Part shown: piece after piece, positions 41,660 to 49,859 of the stretch | Layout: each line of letters opens with the position of its first letter | Numbering within the stretch: the stretch's first letter is position 1 | Source of the DNA: Patescibacteria group bacterium | GTDB taxonomy: Bacteria > Patescibacteriota > Minisyncoccia > Phycocordibacterales > UBA9973 | Direction: 5' to 3' | Length of the DNA: 49,859 bases | NCBI GenBank assembly: GCA_018816985.1 | Contig: JAHIVA010000003.1 | Coordinates: forward strand, 1 to 49,859 | Made by a program: the position numbers and the translations under genes | Notes under the pieces: model-generated | What the model was told of the DNA's origin: nothing | Database searches by the model: none | The model's input: only the letters and a program-made list of their open reading frames with translations

Positions 41660-42769
41660 TTATATTCCCTCTTTTTTAAGTTGTTCTATGATCTCGCGGG
41701 ATTGACGAGATAATTTCCCTGGAAGTTTGATGTTGAGTTTAATCAATAAATCACCGCGTCTGTTTTTCCCAACAGGTACGCCTTTGCCTCGCACTCGCAG
41801 AATTTCATTGATAGTTACTCCCTCCGGAATAGTTACTTCAATTTCCCCGTCTAGAGTCTGAATTGGATATTTGGTTCCCAATAAGGCATCAGAAAGTTTC
41901 AAATTCAAATTCATCACCAAGTCACTACCTTCGCGCTTGAAAACCGGATGCGATGCCACGTTTATTTTTATATAAAGATCCCCAGCTGTTCCTTTAGAAA
42001 TAGCTTCACCATAACCAGTCATCTGAATCATCTCCCCATCACGAATGCCCGCCGGAATAACAATTGAAACTTCTTCCTCGCGACGGAGCACGCCTTTGCC
42101 TTTGCATTTTTCACAAATTTCTTTTGGTACCTCACCTGTTCCTAAACAAAATTCACAAGTTTTAGTACTGGCAATATTTCCAAAAATTGTTCTTTTGGAC
42201 TCACGAATCCTACCCTGACCGTTGCAATGCTTACAAGTCTCCATCTTGGAGCCAGCCCTAGCACCAGAACCGCTACAAATTAAACATTTTGAAGTTTTAG
42301 TAATTAAAACTTTTCGAGTAGTGCCAAAAACAGAATCAGCAAAAGAAATTTGAATCTCAGTAGAAATATCTCTTCCACGGCGTGCCTCTCGCCTTCCCCC
42401 ACCCATTCCGCCACCAAAAAAATCACTAAAAATATCATTGAGATTCCCAAAGTCTCCACTAAAAGCAGATTCACCTTGAGCGGAAAAATTAGAAAAGTCG
42501 AACCCCTCAAATCCTCTAAATCCACTTTGCGCGCCTCCTCCATATCCCGCCCCTGCATTTTCAAATTGAGAACCAAATTGATCATACTTTGAACGCCTAG
42601 TATCATCCGAGAGGACCTGATAAGCTTCATTAGCTTGTTTGAATTTTTCTTCATTACCACCTTTTTTATCAGGATGATATTTTTGCGCCAACTTATAAAA
42701 AGCCTTTTTGATTTCATCCTTAGAGGCACCCCTATTAACACCTAAAATATTGTAATAGTCTTTGTTCAT
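41660..42769 (-). CDS. dnaJ: Chaperone DnaJ
   Basis: The 369-aa co-chaperone has the J-domain with 'YHPDKKGG' (about residues 4-70), a Gly/Phe-rich region, four CxxCxGxG zinc repeats ('CLICSGSG', 'CKHCNGQG', 'CEFCLGTG', 'CEKCKGKG') and the C-terminal substrate domains. It would stimulate the DnaK ATPase. dnaK lies 5.5 kb upstream on the same strand with three genes between; no grpE is seen. Confidence 0.95.
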   Translation of the reverse strand: MNKDYYNILGVNRGASKDEIKKAFYKLAQKYHPDKKGGNEEKFKQANEAYQVLSDDTRRSKYDQFGSQFENAGAGYGGGAQSGFRGFEGFDFSNFSAQGESAFSGDFGNLNDIFSDFFGGGMGGGRREARRGRDISTEIQISFADSVFGTTRKVLITKTSKCLICSGSGARAGSKMETCKHCNGQGRIRESKRTIFGNIASTKTCEFCLGTGEVPKEICEKCKGKGVLRREEEVSIVIPAGIRDGEMIQMTGYGEAISKGTAGDLYIKINVASHPVFKREGSDLVMNLNLKLSDALLGTKYPIQTLDGEIEVTIPEGVTINEILRVRGKGVPVGKNRRGDLLIKLNIKLPGKLSRQSREIIEQLKKEGI

Positions 42770-42784
42770 AACGATATTTAACTA

Positions 42785-44272
42785 TTATATCATAGGTTCA
42801 GCCTCTTGGGAAGTTTGATTTTTTTCTTTCTCTTTTCCCTCAGGTGTAGCACTACGAGCGAGCCTCTTTGCCCTACCCTCAATAATTGCTTTCTCTTCTT
42901 CACTTCGAATAATTGTGGCCTCTTCTTCAGCAATAAGTTTAGCTGCATCACCCTTAGGTATTGAATATTTACCACGAGAAGCCTCAATAATTTCTTCTCT
43001 GTATGATGGATGAGTTGGCACAAGAACTCGTAATGTTTCAGCGGAAAACGGATCATATGATTCTCCATCAATGGTCATTTTTATATAAAATTCCCCGACA
43101 GCTAGATTAATCATATCTTTAACATCAAACAAGGGCGCAAATTCCGGTTTCATTTTCACTGCATCTTCACCACCAATCCGAAAAGTGATAACGCTCCCAC
43201 AATTACCCAACACCGCCTGATGAACTCTCGGTAAAATTTGGCCGACATATTGATGAGCAATGGTCAGATTAAGAGCATATTTTCTAGCTTCCGATAAAAT
43301 ATTTTCAAAGGTCTGAGTAACGACATTTTGGAACTCATCCACATATAAATAAAAATCCACCCGATCTTTTTCCGGAATAGCAGCTCGTTCCATTCCGGCT
43401 TGTTTTATTTTGGTTAAAAATATCGAACCAAGAAATGAAGAATTTTCTTCTCCCAAACGTCCTTTAGAAAGATTAATCAGAATTATTTTTTGTTGATTCA
43501 TTAACTCACTGATATCTATTTTATTCTGTTTCTGCCCGAAAATATTTCGGAGCAATGGGTCGGAAAGAAATTGCCCCAGTTTGTTCACTAACGGAATAAT
43601 GGCATCAGTATCAAACTTCTCAGACCAATCAGCGAATTCTATTGCAAAGAATCTTTTCACCATATCGTCGGTAATATACTCCACCACTTTTTGTCTATAA
43701 TTTCTATCCGTTAACATTGAAATCATTCCACGCATTGTAGCATGAGGATAGTCAAGCAGAGCCAAACAAGTAAAACGAAAAACGTGTTCTAATCGAGGTG
43801 TCCAATTCGCTCCAAATTGTTTTTGGAAAACCTCAATTAACCCTTGGGTTAATTGAAATTTAAACATCGGATCAACATTGGCTAGTGGATTAAAGGAGGC
43901 CGGAAAGTCTAAGTCAGTCGGATCAATGAGACAAACATCATTAATCCGTTCCTTAGGTATATAATCAAGAATCGCATTTATTTCATCTCCGTGTGGATCT
44001 ATTAAGCAAATCCCGTGGCCATAAGTAATATCTTGGCGCATAAAAAGCTCAAGTAATTTGCTTTTCCCGACACCGGATTTACCGACAATATAAAGATGGC
44101 GACGACGGTCTAGTCTTTTGATACCAAAAACAAATTTTTTCTCTTCTAAAGAAGCAACGTAATTCGTTCGGCCAATGAAAGAAACATCTTCTGGTTTGAC
44201 CTTTCCAAAAACAGGCAATTCCGGCGGTGGCGGTCCGTATTTTATTATTTGCACTCGATTCTGTTTAATCAT
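42785..44272 (-). CDS. TraD/VirD4-like DNA-translocating ATPase, shorter paralog
   Basis: The 495-aa protein has Walker A 'GKSGVGKS' (64-71), 'GHGICLIDPHGDEINAIL', Walker B 'DFYLYVDEFQN', and 'ARKYALNLTIAHQYVGQI', the pattern of TraG/TraD coupling ATPases and related HerA-FtsK ATPases. There are no N-terminal membrane segments, unlike classical coupling proteins. It resembles the second ATPase at 46196 throughout, so they are paralogs and may form a mixed hexamer. The C-terminus is charged and low-complexity. In CPR such ATPases have been discussed with type IV pili or DNA uptake; the role here is unproven. Confidence 0.85.
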   Translation of the reverse strand: MIKQNRVQIIKYGPPPPELPVFGKVKPEDVSFIGRTNYVASLEEKKFVFGIKRLDRRRHLYIVGKSGVGKSKLLELFMRQDITYGHGICLIDPHGDEINAILDYIPKERINDVCLIDPTDLDFPASFNPLANVDPMFKFQLTQGLIEVFQKQFGANWTPRLEHVFRFTCLALLDYPHATMRGMISMLTDRNYRQKVVEYITDDMVKRFFAIEFADWSEKFDTDAIIPLVNKLGQFLSDPLLRNIFGQKQNKIDISELMNQQKIILINLSKGRLGEENSSFLGSIFLTKIKQAGMERAAIPEKDRVDFYLYVDEFQNVVTQTFENILSEARKYALNLTIAHQYVGQILPRVHQAVLGNCGSVITFRIGGEDAVKMKPEFAPLFDVKDMINLAVGEFYIKMTIDGESYDPFSAETLRVLVPTHPSYREEIIEASRGKYSIPKGDAAKLIAEEEATIIRSEEEKAIIEGRAKRLARSATPEGKEKEKNQTSQEAEPMI

Positions 44273-44296
44273 ATATTAATTATTTTAGCACAAAAT

Positions 44297-46075
44297 TTAA
44301 TAAACCTCCTTTTGGTAGCATTTCTCGCAATAAATTATCTCCGGTCGGTCGGGAGAGTAGGTAGTTTCAAACTCATTTGGACAAGGTTCATTTCTATGAA
44401 AATGTTCTATTGTATTTTTATATTTTTTATTTGAAGAATAGGCCCCAGCACACTGACATTTACCAGACCAGAGCTTGAACGGATTTCTTTGTTTTAACCT
44501 CTGATAGTGCCGACAATTAGGACAAAAACGTGGTAAAGCAATATTGTTATTTTTAAGAAATTCTAACTCTGACTTAATAATTCTATAGGCTTTCGTACAC
44601 TGAGTTTTTTCATTACCATTATTGGGACAAGCAATAATTTCTTCTAAAATACTTTCCGGCACATCTTTAATATGATCTGACAAATCTTTACTCAAGATAG
44701 TTGTTTGATAATCTTTTTCCAGTGAGTCTCGAAAATTATTCTTGTTTTTAATAATTTCTTTTTTTGTTTTTGGAAAATATTCTTGAGCAATTGTTTCATT
44801 ATAGGCAAAGGGAGATAATTCACTTGGAAAAAATTCTCCATATTTATAAATTAAACCCTTTTTATCTTTATAGGGTAAATTATTCATTTGCTCAATAATT
44901 TTCGGCACAAGCTTTTCATATTCTTCTTTGCTATATTGTTTATTTAAAATACAATACTGTTTACCTCGTAAGCCAACACAACCAAAAAGATTTTTAGAAC
45001 TAAAACACATATATGTGTAATGGGTATTTAAACAACTATGGGTAAAAATAGAAAATAATTGCCTAGATGATTGCACCCCTGCATCTACCGATTCATACAT
45101 TAAAGAAGCTATCCCCCCACCATACATATCATAACTATCTTTTAAGTCCACACAATGAATTATATCTTTTGAATCTTCTACTCCACCATAACTATCAAAA
45201 CATCGTTGGACATTTTTAGAATTCATAATATTATCACCTGTCGCTTCAGTAGATTTTATGATACTGGCATATCTATTGGGAAAATTAGGTGCAAATTTAT
45301 TATATAAATTTACAAATTCGCAAAGTTTTTTATAACTACCAAAATCAAATTCTTTTTTCTTTTTTTCATATTCTTCTTTAGTATATTGAATATTAAAAAT
45401 GCAATGACTTTTATTTCTTAAATTGACACAACCAATACAATCTTGTAGATTTTTACAATGTTTTAGAAAAAAGGAGTCAATAGATTCATCTGTATCGTAA
45501 GAAAAATGAGTTTTATATAAACCTACACACAACGTATCCCAATAAGACAATTCGGATTTATCAACAACATATATATCAAGACAATCCTTTAATCCAACAG
45601 CACCAAATGAATAATGTGTTCGTTCGTTATTATAAGAGGCATATAATAAATAACAATATTTACAATCCAAATTATGATTACCAAAAGGGCTACCTACACA
45701 ATTGACGTTTCCTAAATTAGCTAATGGAGTTTTGTGAAGCAACTCCTGAAACTGCTTAAAAAAGGGCTGAGAAAAATCATAATCCATTTTATAATCAGTT
45801 GGCTCCCATTGGTCGCTCCACCAAATATCATGATCATAGATTATCACATCCGTATCTGGATGAAACATTGTTATTATTTCCTTGCCAGTTTTGGCGCAAG
45901 GTCTTTTAAAAAGTGAACGTTCGTTACGCCAAGTCATCCGGCGAATTAACCGACATTCCGGACAAAAAGTCGGCAAAGGAACTTTGATTTTTTCATAAAA
46001 ATTAAAATCTTCCGGCTCTATGGAAAACGAAGCCTTGCAATTTTGACACACCACATTTTTAGATTTATATTCCAT
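44297..46075 (-). CDS. Large Cys-rich zinc-ribbon protein with duplicated ends, unknown
   Basis: The 592-aa protein has zinc ribbons at both ends with the same plan: a Cys start, about 25 residues, then 'LPTFCPECRLIRR...RN' (C38/C41) at the N-terminus and 'LPRFCPNCRHYQR...RN' at the C-terminus. The middle is rich in Cys, Tyr and Asn with a repeated unit 'CVNLRNKSHCIFNIQYTKEEYEKK' / 'CVGLRGKQYCILNKQYSKEEYEK'. There is no membrane segment or known catalytic motif. It lies between two TraD-like ATPases on the same strand. I recall similar proteins being frequent in Parcubacteria, but they have no known function. Confidence 0.75.
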   Translation of the reverse strand: MEYKSKNVVCQNCKASFSIEPEDFNFYEKIKVPLPTFCPECRLIRRMTWRNERSLFKRPCAKTGKEIITMFHPDTDVIIYDHDIWWSDQWEPTDYKMDYDFSQPFFKQFQELLHKTPLANLGNVNCVGSPFGNHNLDCKYCYLLYASYNNERTHYSFGAVGLKDCLDIYVVDKSELSYWDTLCVGLYKTHFSYDTDESIDSFFLKHCKNLQDCIGCVNLRNKSHCIFNIQYTKEEYEKKKKEFDFGSYKKLCEFVNLYNKFAPNFPNRYASIIKSTEATGDNIMNSKNVQRCFDSYGGVEDSKDIIHCVDLKDSYDMYGGGIASLMYESVDAGVQSSRQLFSIFTHSCLNTHYTYMCFSSKNLFGCVGLRGKQYCILNKQYSKEEYEKLVPKIIEQMNNLPYKDKKGLIYKYGEFFPSELSPFAYNETIAQEYFPKTKKEIIKNKNNFRDSLEKDYQTTILSKDLSDHIKDVPESILEEIIACPNNGNEKTQCTKAYRIIKSELEFLKNNNIALPRFCPNCRHYQRLKQRNPFKLWSGKCQCAGAYSSNKKYKNTIEHFHRNEPCPNEFETTYSPDRPEIIYCEKCYQKEVY

Positions 46076-46092
46076 AACTTTTTTGCAGCCTG

Positions 46093-46122
46093 CCCTGTAC
46101 TAAGCTTTGCTTTAGTATGGGG
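46093..46122. repeat. Imperfect inverted repeat in the leader of the Cys-rich gene
   Basis: CCC..TACTAAGC and GCTTTAGTA..GGGG pair around TTT, 18 bases before the ATG at 46075. It may be a scattered palindrome of the genome or a regulatory hairpin in the 5' leader. Confidence 0.55.
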
Positions 46123-46170
46123 TTTTGGCATTGTCGTTTTTCGCTTTTCATTCTATTTTATCATTCTAAT

Positions 46171-46190
46171 ATTCTATAGAATTATAGAAT
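46171..46190. repeat. AT-only hairpin after the second TraD-like gene
   Basis: ATTCTATA and TATAGAAT form a perfect 8-bp stem with loop gaat, just after the stop at 46196 on the minus strand. Further TAGAAT copies follow. Too weak for a normal terminator. Confidence 0.4.
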
Positions 46191-46195
46191 AGATT

Positions 46196-48208
46196 TTACT
46201 CCAGAATTTTCTTCAAAACATCTTCCGGTACTTCCTTAGGCTTTTGCGGTACTGGCGTTGAAGTGGGTATTTTTTCTTCAATCAAATTTTTCAACTTCTT
46301 CATATCTTCTGAACCCGCAGAACGGTCAGATGAAACTTTAGTTTTTTTATCTTTAAGAGTATCGAGAGAAACTGGCCTATTTAGACTCGATCTAGTTGGG
46401 GCTGGCTCCGGAGTAGGTTTAGCAGCAAGAGTTTTATCTAAAAATTCCCTTAAGGCTGTATTATCTTTTGGCTTTATGGGAATCGAGATTTTGTCTGGAA
46501 TAGGCTTTTTGTTTTGTTCTTGTTTAGTAAAAACTTTTTTAATAACCCCAATTATTCCAGCTTTACCGACATTTTCAGACCTTTCAGGATACCTATTATC
46601 TTCTTCAATTCTTCCATTTTTTTGCTTGAACTCTATCCCCAAATCAGCCAAGGGTTTAAAAAATTTAGATTCATCATATTTAATTTGATCCGTTCCCCTT
46701 TTTTCCACCTTAACTTCTCCAGATTTTATTTTAGCAATGCATTCTTTACAATAAACCGCCCGGCCCGGCTCAGGCTTAAAAGGCACCGTCTTTTCCAGTT
46801 TGCAAAGCGAACAAATCACCGGAAATTTTTCAAAACTACCACCACTACTGCTACTATTGCCACTATTGCTATCAGATTCATTGCCGAGCGACATTCCGCT
46901 CCATTCATTAATTTCCTGCTCCACCACTTCTTTCGTCCGACAATAAAGTTCACGAGAAGATTTTATAACCTCTTCTTCTATTTTTTTATCACCCGCCTTA
47001 ACCATCGGAGGCAGAGTCTTAGCAGAAAAAGGACGAGACGTTACCCCATCTATCATTAATTTTAAATAAATTTTATAATTCGGCAAATTTACGATATCAG
47101 AAGGAGTAAACTCTGGATCAAATTCTTTTTCCAGAAAATCTGCGTCATCGGAGCCAACACGAAAAACTATCATAGTACCGACGTTACCAAAAACAGCATC
47201 GCGCACCGCAGAACTTTTGTCTGAAATAAGCTGAGCGGTATATTGATGAGCTACTGTCAAATTTAATCTATATTTTCTAGCCTCAGATAAAATACCAGCA
47301 AAAGCATCAGTCACAAAATTTTGAAATTCGTCGACATAAAGATAAAAATCCTTACGATGTTCCTCGGGGATACGCACGCGTTCCATCGCGGCTAATTGAA
47401 TTTTAGTAATAATCATCCCTCCTAAAAGTCCAGAATTATCCTCTCCGATACGCCCCTTGGAAACATTCACTAGAAAAATTTTTCCCTCATTCATAATGTC
47501 AAAAATATTGATAGTACTGATGGATTGCCCAACAACATTCCGAATAATGGAAGTAGAAAGAAATTGCCCGACTTTATTTTGAATCGGCGCAATCGCTTCA
47601 TTCCTGAATTTATCTTGCCAAGCTTCATATTCGTGCACCCAAAAAGCCTTAATTACTGGATCTTTTAAATTTGAAATTATTTTTTGACGGTAATCTTTAT
47701 CTACCAGCATTCGAGGAATTCCAAGAAGCGTTGTCCCTGGCGTATCCAACAACGCTAAGATGCAATTATTTAAAATGTATTCCATTCGGGCGCTCCAGGC
47801 ATTCGCCCAAATTTTAGTAAAAATACCCATCAGTCCGGACGCCACCAAGTGTTTATATTGCGGATCAATTAATTCTAAAACATTAAACCCAATATGATGG
47901 TCCGCGTCCGCGGGATTAAAATAAACAACATCTTTCATTCGATGAGGCGGGATAGCAGAAAGGACAGCCTCCACAAGCTCTCCGTGCGGGTCTACGACAC
48001 AAACTCCTTCACCGTTTTTAATATTTTGGAAAATCATATTGAACATCAGAACGGACTTACCGGTACCAGACTTTCCTAAAATATAAACATGCTGACGCCT
48101 GTCTTTGCGCTTAATACCAAAAAGCTGATTACGGTCACGAAAAGTCGTGAGCCCCAGATAAGTAACGTCCTTATTTATAGGTATTTCCGGCAATTCAATG
48201 TGAGTCAT
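46196..48208 (-). CDS. TraD/VirD4-like DNA-translocating ATPase with C-terminal zinc ribbon
   Basis: ATG 48208 is preferred over the track start 48226 because an extended -10 (TGcTATACT) ends 8 bases before it; the product is 670 aa. The ATPase core (about 1-420) has Walker A 'GKSGTGKS' (45-52), 'GVCVVDPHGELVEAVL', Walker B 'DFYLYVDEFQNF' and 'ARKYRLNLTVAHQYTAQL'. A Ser/Gly-rich linker leads to a four-Cys ribbon ('CSLC...VYCKEC'), then a long basic, Pro/Lys-rich disordered tail. The ribbon and tail are absent from the shorter paralog and may bind DNA or a partner. No membrane anchor is seen. Confidence 0.85.
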   Translation of the reverse strand: MTHIELPEIPINKDVTYLGLTTFRDRNQLFGIKRKDRRQHVYILGKSGTGKSVLMFNMIFQNIKNGEGVCVVDPHGELVEAVLSAIPPHRMKDVVYFNPADADHHIGFNVLELIDPQYKHLVASGLMGIFTKIWANAWSARMEYILNNCILALLDTPGTTLLGIPRMLVDKDYRQKIISNLKDPVIKAFWVHEYEAWQDKFRNEAIAPIQNKVGQFLSTSIIRNVVGQSISTINIFDIMNEGKIFLVNVSKGRIGEDNSGLLGGMIITKIQLAAMERVRIPEEHRKDFYLYVDEFQNFVTDAFAGILSEARKYRLNLTVAHQYTAQLISDKSSAVRDAVFGNVGTMIVFRVGSDDADFLEKEFDPEFTPSDIVNLPNYKIYLKLMIDGVTSRPFSAKTLPPMVKAGDKKIEEEVIKSSRELYCRTKEVVEQEINEWSGMSLGNESDSNSGNSSSSGGSFEKFPVICSLCKLEKTVPFKPEPGRAVYCKECIAKIKSGEVKVEKRGTDQIKYDESKFFKPLADLGIEFKQKNGRIEEDNRYPERSENVGKAGIIGVIKKVFTKQEQNKKPIPDKISIPIKPKDNTALREFLDKTLAAKPTPEPAPTRSSLNRPVSLDTLKDKKTKVSSDRSAGSEDMKKLKNLIEEKIPTSTPVPQKPKEVPEDVLKKILE

Positions 48209-48235
48209 ACTTATAAAGTATAGCAAAAAAGCATA

Positions 48236-48275
48236 AAACTAAAAAGCCCAAGAGAAATCGAGGGCTTTTTAGTTT
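48236..48275. terminator. Strong bidirectional terminator after dnaK
   Basis: AAACTAAAAAGCCC and GGGCTTTTTAGTTT form a perfect 14-bp stem with a 12-base loop. A GC-rich core with T-rich flanks on both strands is typical of a Rho-independent terminator. It separates dnaK from the second TraD-like gene. Confidence 0.85.
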
Positions 48276-48303
48276 CCGTTGTGCAACACCAAGTATTAAA
48301 CAT

Positions 48304-49859
48304 TTACACTTTTTGTGCTTCGTCTTCCCCTTCTTTTTTTTCTTTAAATTCTGCATCCCGAGTAGGTCCTGAACCTTCAGATGCAGGATTGACTTCTGGA
48401 TTTTGTTCTTCGGGAATAGGGTTCGCTTCCGGATTGGCAGTCCCGCCGGCTTTAGCTATCGCCTCTCCTATCTTGGACATTTCAGTAGAAAGTTCTTCGG
48501 TCGCTTTTTTAATAGCTTCTCCGTCTGCACCATCTTTTACTCCGCGAAGCGCAGTAATTTTTGCATTCACTTCATCTTTTAATTCTACCGGAATTTTTGT
48601 TTCATTATCTTTCAGCGCTTTCTCCGCAGTATAAATTATCATCTCCGCTGTATTTTTTACTTCAGCATTTTCTTTCTTTTTCTTGTCTTCTTCGGCGTGT
48701 AATTCAGCATCAGCTTGCATTTTTTTAATATCTTCTTCTTTCAACCCAGAACTAGCTTCAATTTTAATAGATTGAGTTTTTCCGGAGGCTTTGTCTTTCG
48801 CCGCCACATTTAAAATTCCATTTACATCCACATCAAAAGAAACTTCAATCTGAGGCATTCCACGAGGAGCTGGAGGAACTCCGTCCAAAATAAATCGTCC
48901 AAGAGATTTGTTGTCGGAAGCCATTGGACGCTCTCCTTGAACTATATGAATCTCGACGCTAGTTTGATTATCGGCGGCCGTAGAAAACACTTGAGATTTA
49001 GAAGAAGGAATAGTGGTATTTCTTTCAATTAATTTTGTTCCTACTCCTCCCAAAGTTTCAATACCTAAAGATAGAGGAATGACATCCAAAAGTAAAACAT
49101 CGCGGACATCACCCTGTAATACACCCGCTTGAACAGCTGCACCGAGAGCCACAACCTCATCAGGATTAATGGACATATTCGGTTCTTTGCCGAAAAGATT
49201 CTTAACTGCAGAAACTATGGCAGGCATTCTCGTCTGGCCACCCACCATAATAATTTCATTGATTTCATTCATCTTGAACGGAGACGCAGCGAGCGCTCTT
49301 TTAGTAATTTCAATAGAACGATCAACAAATTCTTTTGAAATAGATTCTAAGGTTGCACGAGACATTTTCATCAATAAGTGCTTTGGCCCAGATGAATCGG
49401 AAGTAATAAATGGAACATTTATTTCAGTTTCTAGGGTAGTAGAAAGTTCATGCTTAGTTTTTTCAGCTGCTTCTTTCAATCTCTGATGGGCTAATGGATC
49501 TTTAGTTACATCAATGCCCGAATCTTTTTTATATTCTTCAGCAATCCAAGAAATTATTTTTCTATCAATATCGCCTCCACCCATATGGCTGTCTCCATCA
49601 GTAGACTTTACTTCTATAACGTCGTCACCAATTTCTAATACTGACACGTCAAAAGTTCCTCCACCAAAATCATAGACGACAATTTTCTCGTTTTTCTTTT
49701 TATTAAACCCATAAGCAAGCGCAGCCGCTGTCGGTTCATTGATAATACGTTTTACTTCCAAACCGGCAATGGCACCAGCGTCTTTAGTTGCTTTTCTTTG
49801 CGCATCATTAAAATAAGCCGGCACGGTTATAACCGCTTCAGTAATTTTTTCTCCCAATT
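48304..49859 (-). CDS. dnaK: Chaperone DnaK, 5' end outside the window
   Basis: About 517 residues are visible. The frame is open to the window edge, so the Met at 49857 is internal and roughly the first 115 residues are missing. '[44 protein letters not shown]' and '[18 protein letters not shown]' belong to the ATPase domain, '[14 protein letters not shown]' and '[31 protein letters not shown]' to the substrate domain. The acidic C-terminal tail is Pro/Glu-rich and lacks the usual EEVKD end. A strong terminator follows. Confidence 0.96.
   Translation of the reverse strand, partial: LGEKITEAVITVPAYFNDAQRKATKDAGAIAGLEVKRIINEPTAAALAYGFNKKKNEKIVVYDFGGGTFDVSVLEIGDDVIEVKSTDGDSHMGGGDIDRKIISWIAEEYKKDSGIDVTKDPLAHQRLKEAAEKTKHELSTTLETEINVPFITSDSSGPKHLLMKMSRATLESISKEFVDRSIEITKRALAASPFKMNEINEIIMVGGQTRMPAIVSAVKNLFGKEPNMSINPDEVVALGAAVQAGVLQGDVRDVLLLDVIPLSLGIETLGGVGTKLIERNTTIPSSKSQVFSTAADNQTSVEIHIVQGERPMASDNKSLGRFILDGVPPAPRGMPQIEVSFDVDVNGILNVAAKDKASGKTQSIKIEASSGLKEEDIKKMQADAELHAEEDKKKKENAEVKNTAEMIIYTAEKALKDNETKIPVELKDEVNAKITALRGVKDGADGEAIKKATEELSTEMSKIGEAIAKAGGTANPEANPIPEEQNPEVNPASEGSGPTRDAEFKEKKEGEDEAQKV

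Noticed and set aside
46514-47059. 181-aa plus-strand ORF opposite the second TraD-like gene
   Set aside because: It is Phe/Arg-rich shadow coding from the Lys/Glu-rich minus-strand gene; no start context or motif.
1-49859. CRISPR array or integrated phage
   Set aside because: No regularly spaced repeats and no phage structural, integrase or cas genes were seen.

Overview
The window looks like chromosome from a Candidate Phyla Radiation (Patescibacteria) bacterium, most likely a member of Parcubacteria. The evidence is a low-GC genome (about one third GC by eye), tightly packed genes, standard code (purN ends in TGA), an archaeal-type AspRS of about 446 aa, several CPR-style proteins (TraD-like ATPases, a Cys-rich CPEC/CPNC protein) and short palindromic repeats inserted in frame in conserved genes. 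Ribosomal protein L9 is present, which I recall being absent from some other CPR lineages. No rRNA, tRNA or CRISPR array was recognised.

Layout. Bases 1-13460 hold a nearly complete purine pathway: the tail of purF, purN, purD, then purA-guaB on the minus strand, guaA and purH on the plus strand, and a purE-purM-purC-purB run. Only the FGAM synthase genes (purL/Q/S) and purK are not seen. An IS200-like/RAYT gene with its own REP hairpins and a kinase-like gene are inserted in this block. Bases 13470-18427 carry a small membrane protein, PBP2 (mrdA), a CAP-domain protein, ctpA and rplI. Bases 18429-25674 (minus) hold rpmA, small membrane proteins, an M23 peptidase, gltX, murG, ftsW and mraY. 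Bases 25735-31483 hold a VanY-like carboxypeptidase, scpAB, a DMT permease, leucyl aminopeptidase and a DMT permease fused to a riboflavin-kinase-like domain. Bases 31486-35151 (minus) hold aspS, a divergent PRPP synthetase, a probable small RNA and trpS. Bases 35265-41077 hold dnaB, recR, a second RAYT with palindromic repeats, rplU, an AI-2E family permease and cysS. Bases 41074-49859 (minus) hold a PQ-loop-like membrane protein, dnaJ, two TraD-like ATPases around a 592-aa Cys-rich protein, and the 3' part of dnaK.

How it works together. PRPP from the prs product would feed PurF and the rest of the pathway to IMP, and PurA/PurB and GuaB/GuaA then give AMP and GMP. This is richer than expected for a host-dependent CPR cell. 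MraY, FtsW, MurG, PBP2, VanY, M23 and CtpA indicate peptidoglycan synthesis and remodelling. The DMT-riboflavin kinase fusion suggests vitamin scavenging coupled to phosphorylation.

Two window-wide patterns stand out. First, nearly every gene that begins a transcription unit has a sigma70-like -10 hexamer ending only 6-8 bases before its start codon and no Shine-Dalgarno sequence, which implies widespread leaderless transcripts; several start codons were corrected on this basis. Second, small palindromes (REPs of two RAYT families, plus two kinds of in-frame insertion repeat) are scattered in and between genes.
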